Positions 58,754-64,000 of a stretch of DNA of 64,000 nucleotides are shown here, piece by piece. A program made the position numbers and the translations under genes. Under the pieces are notes generated by a model. It made no database searches and had not been told where the DNA came from. It saw only the letters and a program-made list of their open reading frames with translations. This DNA comes from Sclerotinia nivalis. Its lineage: Eukaryota > Ascomycota > Leotiomycetes > Helotiales > Sclerotiniaceae. The stretch's first letter is position 1. Every line of letters begins with the position of its first letter. The DNA lies in assembly GCA_029531795.1 (NCBI GenBank), contig JAPEIS010000007.1, positions 1,302,001-1,366,000 on the forward strand, given 5' to 3'.

Positions 58754-59613
58754 GATGGTTATGGAGACTGCGACGGTACAACCTTTTCAATGCAATATTC
58801 TCAAAAGACGTGAAGTTTCACAGTCATGCGTAATGTATAGCATCTCAATACCATATGCCAAAAAAAAATTTCCTTCATTTTGTAATGCTGTAAGGTCGTC
58901 ATCGAATTCAGAGATCAATTAAGACAGGAATGCAAAGTCTGCACACCTTTAGGTTTTATGCTTCGCTAGAAACACGATTAGAGAGGCACAATTCAGCTTT
59001 GTGTTATTGTGTATAATAAGATAGATCAATACCGAGAAAATTAGAAACTAGAAATCAGAGTATGGAACCTGGAAGCTGGGAAGTGAAAATGAGAAATGAA
59101 AATAAAAAGATGGAAAGTCCAATTATCTTCAGAAGGTAGAAGGATTATGATTACGATTTATTTATTTATCTATCGAATTAAGCACCAGATAGACGAGGAT
59201 AAAAAATATTGTTTGAATCGCGTAGATATAGATCATTTGGTTATTTGATGATGTGGAATAATTTCGGGAAATTTTTTATAGTAAATATTTATCAATCAAT
59301 CAATCAATCAAATCCTATCTCATGCTATCATCAATTTTTATCCCCATGTAGGTCCAAGTCCAAATCCAGGTTCAAAGCACGAAATCCCCAATCCAGCTGG
59401 TAATTATCCCGCTTTTCAAGTACTCAAGTACGTACCAACTTCGCTATCAGTAAGCAGCTAGCTAGCTAATCATAAATCCGTACACACCCCAAAAACTCAT
59501 ACATTAAGGAAATAGGAAATATAGATAGCTTGCCAAAAAACAAAGCAAAAAAAAAAACACAGGGTATCATCTGATCATCATCACATCCATCATCTTTCAT
59601 CTCTCATCCCCCA
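58754..59613. other. Intergenic stretch between AA9 pseudogene and copy B
   Basis: About 860 bases, AT-rich, with an AATC array at about 59288-59310 and an A-run at about 59549. No gene is seen. Confidence 0.45.
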
Positions 59614-61342
59614 TCAAAATTCCCCAGGCCATTGATCCTGATCCTGATCTTGATCTAGATCACTAATAACCGGCATTCTCTTCGCCCCTCTCTTTTTCTT
59701 CTTTTCCCCTTCTCTCTGTCTATCTCCCTCCCTATCTCTATCTCCCCCCCTTACCCCCCAATTCTCTCCCCCCATGCTAGGACTTTTGGTCCTCTCCATT
59801 GCACCACCATCTAACCTCGTTTCATTATTCAATGCGTTGGGGGAAAGAGAAGAAACACTCATCCCACTATTCTGCGTCCCATCAATAGCGGTTCTTGCAT
59901 AACTCGTCGTTATATCCCTATTCATGTTCATATTCATATCCACATCCCTATCTCTGTCTACATTCCTATCCATCCTCATATTTTGAGCATTTTCTCGGTT
60001 AGAAAATGCAGCACTTTCTTTTCTATCTGACCGCAGCGCTAGATTATGTGCTAGCGGCGAAAAAGATCTTGCGGGGTTGGAAATGGGTGAGTGCTCGTTT
60101 GATGAAGGAGGGTATGGATATGGCGAGGGGGATTTATCGTTAGGTAGTATCGGCACCATGTCTTCTGCTCTTGGATGTAGATTTGGATATGAATGTGGAT
60201 GAGAAGGGGGATAATAAGCTTGATGAGCAGGAAGAATAGTCGTATCGCGTTTATGAAAACCTTCGTCATAGCTATGATATTTTGAGAGATTGAAGAGCTT
60301 TGTGGTATTCGTGTTCTTATGTTTCCTAGCTGGTGGAGGAGCAGCTAGAGAAATAGTTTTGAATCGACTCTGTGGATTTCCAAATGCACCTTCATTTGGC
60401 GCAGTGATATTGAGGGCGCCATATCTTTCATCTAGAGAAGAATGGTCATTGCGTCGGCGTTTTAGGGAGATGTATTTACGCCATAGAATGTAGATTATGA
60501 AGATGGTGACGAGGAGGAGAATGCCGAGACCGACGGAGACACCGATGATGGTGTTTTTGGATAGGCCTTTTTTGGAGGCGGTGGTGCTGGAAACAGTGGT
60601 ATTGTAGCTTCTCCCGGGCGAGGTTTCGGTTATGATGTGTTGAGAGAAGACGGAGTCGTTGAGTCCAATAATTGTTCCGTCAGGTGGTTGCTGGTGACAT
60701 CCTGCCTGGAGAGCTATTAAGACTGTGCTAATTAGTGTTTGATATTCGTAAGTTGAGGGTGTAAGACTCACAATTCGAAAGATATGATTGGATGTTGTCA
60801 GCTTGAAGACAACTTATACACGCGGAAGTGCCACTACTCAAGATCGAATTGTAGTTTACTGAACAATAGCCATAAGCGGTCTCATTGCTGGTAATGAAGT
60901 TTCCATCTTCGATTGCTAGTTGTAATGGACCGCATGCTTTGGAGGTAGAACATGGTGTGGCTATGGTATCGGTAGCGTTGGAAAATCCATATAAACATGA
61001 TGCAAATGTATAACGAATATTATCTGCCGAGTATTAATATACAAATATTTTTCAAACTAGCATTTTAGAATAAAACTCACATATAAAGCAGTGTTGATCA
61101 TTTTGATCGTTACCAGCTGCAGTGCTCAACTGTAAACAAGAGAGACATGACTTGAGTTTTTGGCCAGCTGTAGTGGTTATGAAATCATTGTTTTGGCAGA
61201 CGATTTCACTTCCGTCGATGCTGTCCGAGTCCTGACCATTACTACATAAAGACATGCATGGTGAGTCCGGTATAACCATTAACGCGAGCCCAATATTAGT
61301 GAGAAGACTGAATAGTCCAAACGAAACCAGAAACCGCGCCAT
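59614..61342 (-). CDS. Cysteine-rich single-pass surface protein (copy B of a paralogous pair)
   Basis: Three exons (61342-61081, 61023-60772, 60713-59614) sum to 1614 bases, 537 residues. The signal peptide (MARFLVSFGLFSLLTNIGLA) precedes an ectodomain with the same cysteine order as copy A: SPC-x3-C, EIVCQN, SC-x2-C, ASCLYGF, TPC, ACGP, YGYC, AC-x2-C, AGC. It also has one extra Cys (HCF). The first intron interrupts the same Tyr codon before N-(L/I)-R-Y-T as in copy A; the second intron is unique to copy B. A membrane span (IGVSVGLGILLLVTIFIIYI) is followed by RRKYISLKRRR. The long tail is Pro/Ser/Asp/Arg-rich, with DRDRDVDMNMNMNRD and DLDQDQDQDQ repeats. Shared architecture says the two are old duplicates; function is unknown. 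Confidence 0.87.
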
Positions 61343-63226
61343 GTTTTGAGAGATATTGGTCGTGGAAATGATGATTATGAAGATGTTGAGTAAAGGTTTG
61401 AAACCATCAGTAGTACTGATATGAAAACTCCAGCCTCGAGCCTTGCGTTCGACCCTTCTAGTATCGTAGAGCTTGCGTGTTTGTCGTACAAAGTTAACCA
61501 GACTCGGTAGGGTAAAAGTGCAGTCTATCAATGTCATGAAAGGCTCCGTTGATCAAATATTCATGAAACAAGTATATTGTAAAGATTAAAATACATATGA
61601 AGGTAGAGATACGATCAAAATGATCCAAGGAAGCTCTGAAGACTTGTCGAGCGCCAAAATAGCCGCTACGTATGAGAATCCGTGATTCTTCTCAAAGATA
61701 AATCGAGGTTCAAAATTTCTGCATCACCTTTCATCCATACAACTTTCCATTTATGAGAGTTAAAGCATAAGGTACCATACCGTCGGTACTCGACACATGT
61801 CTCAACTCTTTCCTCTCTTTGGAGGATGAGGGACATACCAATGTCAGTGGCGACCCAATAATATAATTTGTTTATGTCCTGCAGGAGTTTTCTGACAAGG
61901 ATTGACGTATGAACCATGGTCTTGTACTTCCACACTCCATCGATTGTTGTACAACCGGAAACAGGGGCATTCATCGTGTTGCCTTCGAGATGCTTCAAGG
62001 CCACAGTTTATTCATGCTCCGAATGATATTTGACGCTTGTATCTGGGGCCATTATTAGACTTATTGCTAATCAGGGTAGAAGAACTTAAAACAAAACGTA
62101 GATATATGAAATGATTAATGATGAATAAAAGATAGGTATAAAATCAATTGTTGGTGATGAATATCCGGAGATGCAGAAAACAACTGTTGGTGGAACGCAA
62201 TGAAATCAGTGCCATGTCCACAGCCTACCATCATCACTTATCCATGCTTATGTGGCTATCGACCTCCTAATTCGTATGCCGCACTATCCACATAGAATGT
62301 CCAGTACATGATGTATATGTCCACATTGTATTCGGTGGCGATGATAAGTAGTAACAGTCCGAAATGGTGGTGTAACACCAACATTAGAGCTATCCAAGCA
62401 CCTTGCATATGTCGAATTGCGAAAGCTGAGCAAAGACCTATTAATTGACAGGATATCGGAAGATTTTCAATCATTTTCAACCAAGCTTTAAGCGCTTTAA
62501 CACCAGATTCTGAGAAGAGTAGACGGGTAGCATGAGTATTCTCCTCCATAGAGAAAAGGATTAGCCGTATACGCTCTACCTTTAGTTGGTTACTAGGTAG
62601 GCCCATTCCTTGTGCCTCAAGTATCTATTCTTTATTTGTGCCTTCCCCCGATATCGAAGTATATTTCCCGTTTTAAGGGCAGCAAGGAGACAAGCCGCTT
62701 TCTATTTCTAGCACACCACTCATAATGAATACCGACGACGTAAGGACTTTCGCATTTAGGTGAAACAAGTTTGCGCATGGTTCATTTTTGATGAACGATT
62801 CTTTCAGATCTCCGCACTGTGTAAAGGTAATTGACCTCAAATGGAAAAGGTTCATGGTCAAACTTATGCTAGCTGGTTTCGCGCTAAGCACGCACAATGG
62901 GAGTAGTAAATCTCTAATGCGAAAAGCAGACAAAGTTTACATGTATTCAGGTATTAAGTTTGGTAGCGTGATAATATTGAAGTTGGGGAGGGACCAGACA
63001 CAATCTAATGAGGGACTTGACTTCGAAAGACCCAAGTCACGTGCAGCCACATTATTTCGGTCTTTTTGTGTATGCATTGATGCCTAAGGTGAAGTTGTTG
63101 TAGCAGCAAGGCACATGAATAACAACAATAATAATAATCTCTGGACTTCTGATAAACAAAAGACGGAGGTTCGTGATTCAACACCTCCACGGTTAACGGT
63201 CCCACCTCCATTTGGGTACATACAAC
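61343..63226. other. Intergenic stretch between copy B and the right-edge gene
   Basis: About 1.9 kb. Minus-strand frames at 61666-62004 (112 codons) and 62256-62606 (116 codons, hydrophobic, e.g. WIALMLVLHHHFGLLLLIIA) could be remnants of a membrane protein, but nothing links them and no family is recognised. The last 200 bases are the leader of the 63227 gene. Confidence 0.4.
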
Positions 63227-64000
63227 ATGTTCCTCGCATCTAAGACCCTCTGGAGGGCTGGGCCGCTGCCAAAACCTTTAGCCTCAATCGTCCACTTTCA
63301 ACAGTCCGGAAACCTATTGTACCAACCACAGTCACGAGACAATTCAACGATTTCGCGAGGCAAACGCATACATATTGCTGGTGCACATCATTTACAGACA
63401 CTCATTGCCAATGCTCTCGCTCAATCAGCAAATCCCAAAAGACACCCAATAACCCTGATGGTACCCCGCAATCAGTATATCCAACATTATGTGGATACTC
63501 AAGGCAAGCTTCAAATCATCAGAGATGGCGTCGCCACAACCGTGGTAGGAGCTGTCGACATAGAAGTTCTCCCTTTTCCAATGGAATCAACTGTTCCTGA
63601 GCAAACATTTCCTCCCACCAAAAGCTTAGGGTTCAAACGTCTATTGATGGATACTGGCCCGGATGAAGATGATTTTTCAGTCGACGATATCCCCTTGCTA
63701 CTTGAGAATGGATCTATCCTTGAAGAGAAAAAGAAATCGAAGAAGCCGGCACGATTACCAATCTCAGATATCAAAGTCTATGATCTATCTTATTTTCTCC
63801 AATTACACTCATCATTTTGTGATCCGATAAGGGCAAGTAAGGATGTGGTAAAGGAACAAGTAGCAGAAATTCGGGCACCGCCAAAAGAGTCAGATATCAA
63901 GGCTGTGCCTGTGAATCAGTTGACCAAAATCAATACTGATCCTATTGAACACTTAATCTTCGCCGAACGGCCTAGGGATCTGATCAAATTTTTCAGCAAT
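63227..64000 (+). CDS. Ketopantoate-reductase-like mitochondrial protein, partial at right edge
   Basis: The frame opens at 63227 and stays open for all 258 codons to the window edge, so the protein is incomplete. The N-terminus (MFLASKTLWRAGPLPKPLAS ... RDNSTISRGK) is basic and without acidic residues until about residue 35, like a mitochondrial presequence. Next comes a Rossmann-like start: KRIHIAGAHHLQTLIANALA, then HPITLMVPRN and EVLPFPMES, in the order seen in fungal 2-dehydropantoate 2-reductase (ApbA/PanE) proteins. The expected glycine motif GxGxxG is degenerate (GAHHLQ), so NADPH binding is doubtful. A long insertion (about residues 105-215, acidic then Lys-rich) follows. Catalytic residues would lie beyond the edge. 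This could instead be a non-enzymatic relative of the Cbs2 type. Confidence 0.6.
   Translation, partial: MFLASKTLWRAGPLPKPLASIVHFQQSGNLLYQPQSRDNSTISRGKRIHIAGAHHLQTLIANALAQSANPKRHPITLMVPRNQYIQHYVDTQGKLQIIRDGVATTVVGAVDIEVLPFPMESTVPEQTFPPTKSLGFKRLLMDTGPDEDDFSVDDIPLLLENGSILEEKKKSKKPARLPISDIKVYDLSYFLQLHSSFCDPIRASKDVVKEQVAEIRAPPKESDIKAVPVNQLTKINTDPIEHLIFAERPRDLIKFFSN

Noticed and set aside
62256..62606. Hydrophobic 116-codon minus-strand frame
   Set aside because: It could be a membrane-protein exon, but no partner exon with matching phase was found.

Overview
The window is nuclear DNA of a filamentous ascomycete. Nearly every gene is interrupted by short GT...AG introns of about 45-90 bases, intergenic DNA is AT-rich, and the proteins are fungal (Enhancer-of-polycomb-like Epl1, class V myosin with a DIL tail, a 174-residue calcineurin B, eEF1B-gamma, AA9-type lytic polysaccharide monooxygenase). 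The overall look suggests Leotiomycetes, possibly Sclerotiniaceae (Botrytis/Sclerotinia); that placement is inference from protein style, not from a search.

Layout. 1-4 kb: the 5' part of a P5-type ATPase (minus, running off the left edge) diverges from a Nap1 histone chaperone. 4-7.5 kb: gene-poor DNA with a decayed FAD-linked oxidoreductase. 7.5-12.6 kb: class V myosin. 12.6-19.3 kb: a small unknown gene diverging from a truncated aminoglycoside-phosphotransferase-like gene, a cytochrome P450, an ITP pyrophosphatase and Fap7. 19.9-30.1 kb is a dense housekeeping block: AMPK beta subunit, a small membrane protein, the KEOPS subunit Kae1, a SET methyltransferase, Epl1 and calcineurin B.

30-46.6 kb is about 16 kb of gene-poor, repeat-rich, AT-rich DNA. 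It holds one intron-containing tRNA-Thr, one solo LTR with an intact 5-bp target duplication, and one recognisable protein gene of unknown function (42487-43739). After it comes a G-rich, strand-skewed segment.

46.6-53.4 kb is a second housekeeping block: mitochondrial ribosomal protein uS9m, eEF1B-gamma, a HAD/FCP1-like protein with an altered catalytic signature, Rrp36 and an unknown gene. 53.4-61.4 kb is an accessory block: two paralogous single-pass, cysteine-rich surface proteins, both on the minus strand, flank a damaged AA9 gene. A mitochondrial-looking, ketopantoate-reductase-like gene enters at 63227 and runs off the right edge.

The genes do not form one pathway. The strongest unusual signals are the paralogous receptor-like pair sharing 12 extracellular cysteines and a first-intron position, the AA9 gene that has lost its copper-brace histidine and its frame, the solo LTR, a 43-44 base repeat in the calcineurin B leader, and several proteins with altered signature motifs. 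Exon models were built by hand. Where stated, exon lengths sum to a multiple of three and the joined protein reads through.
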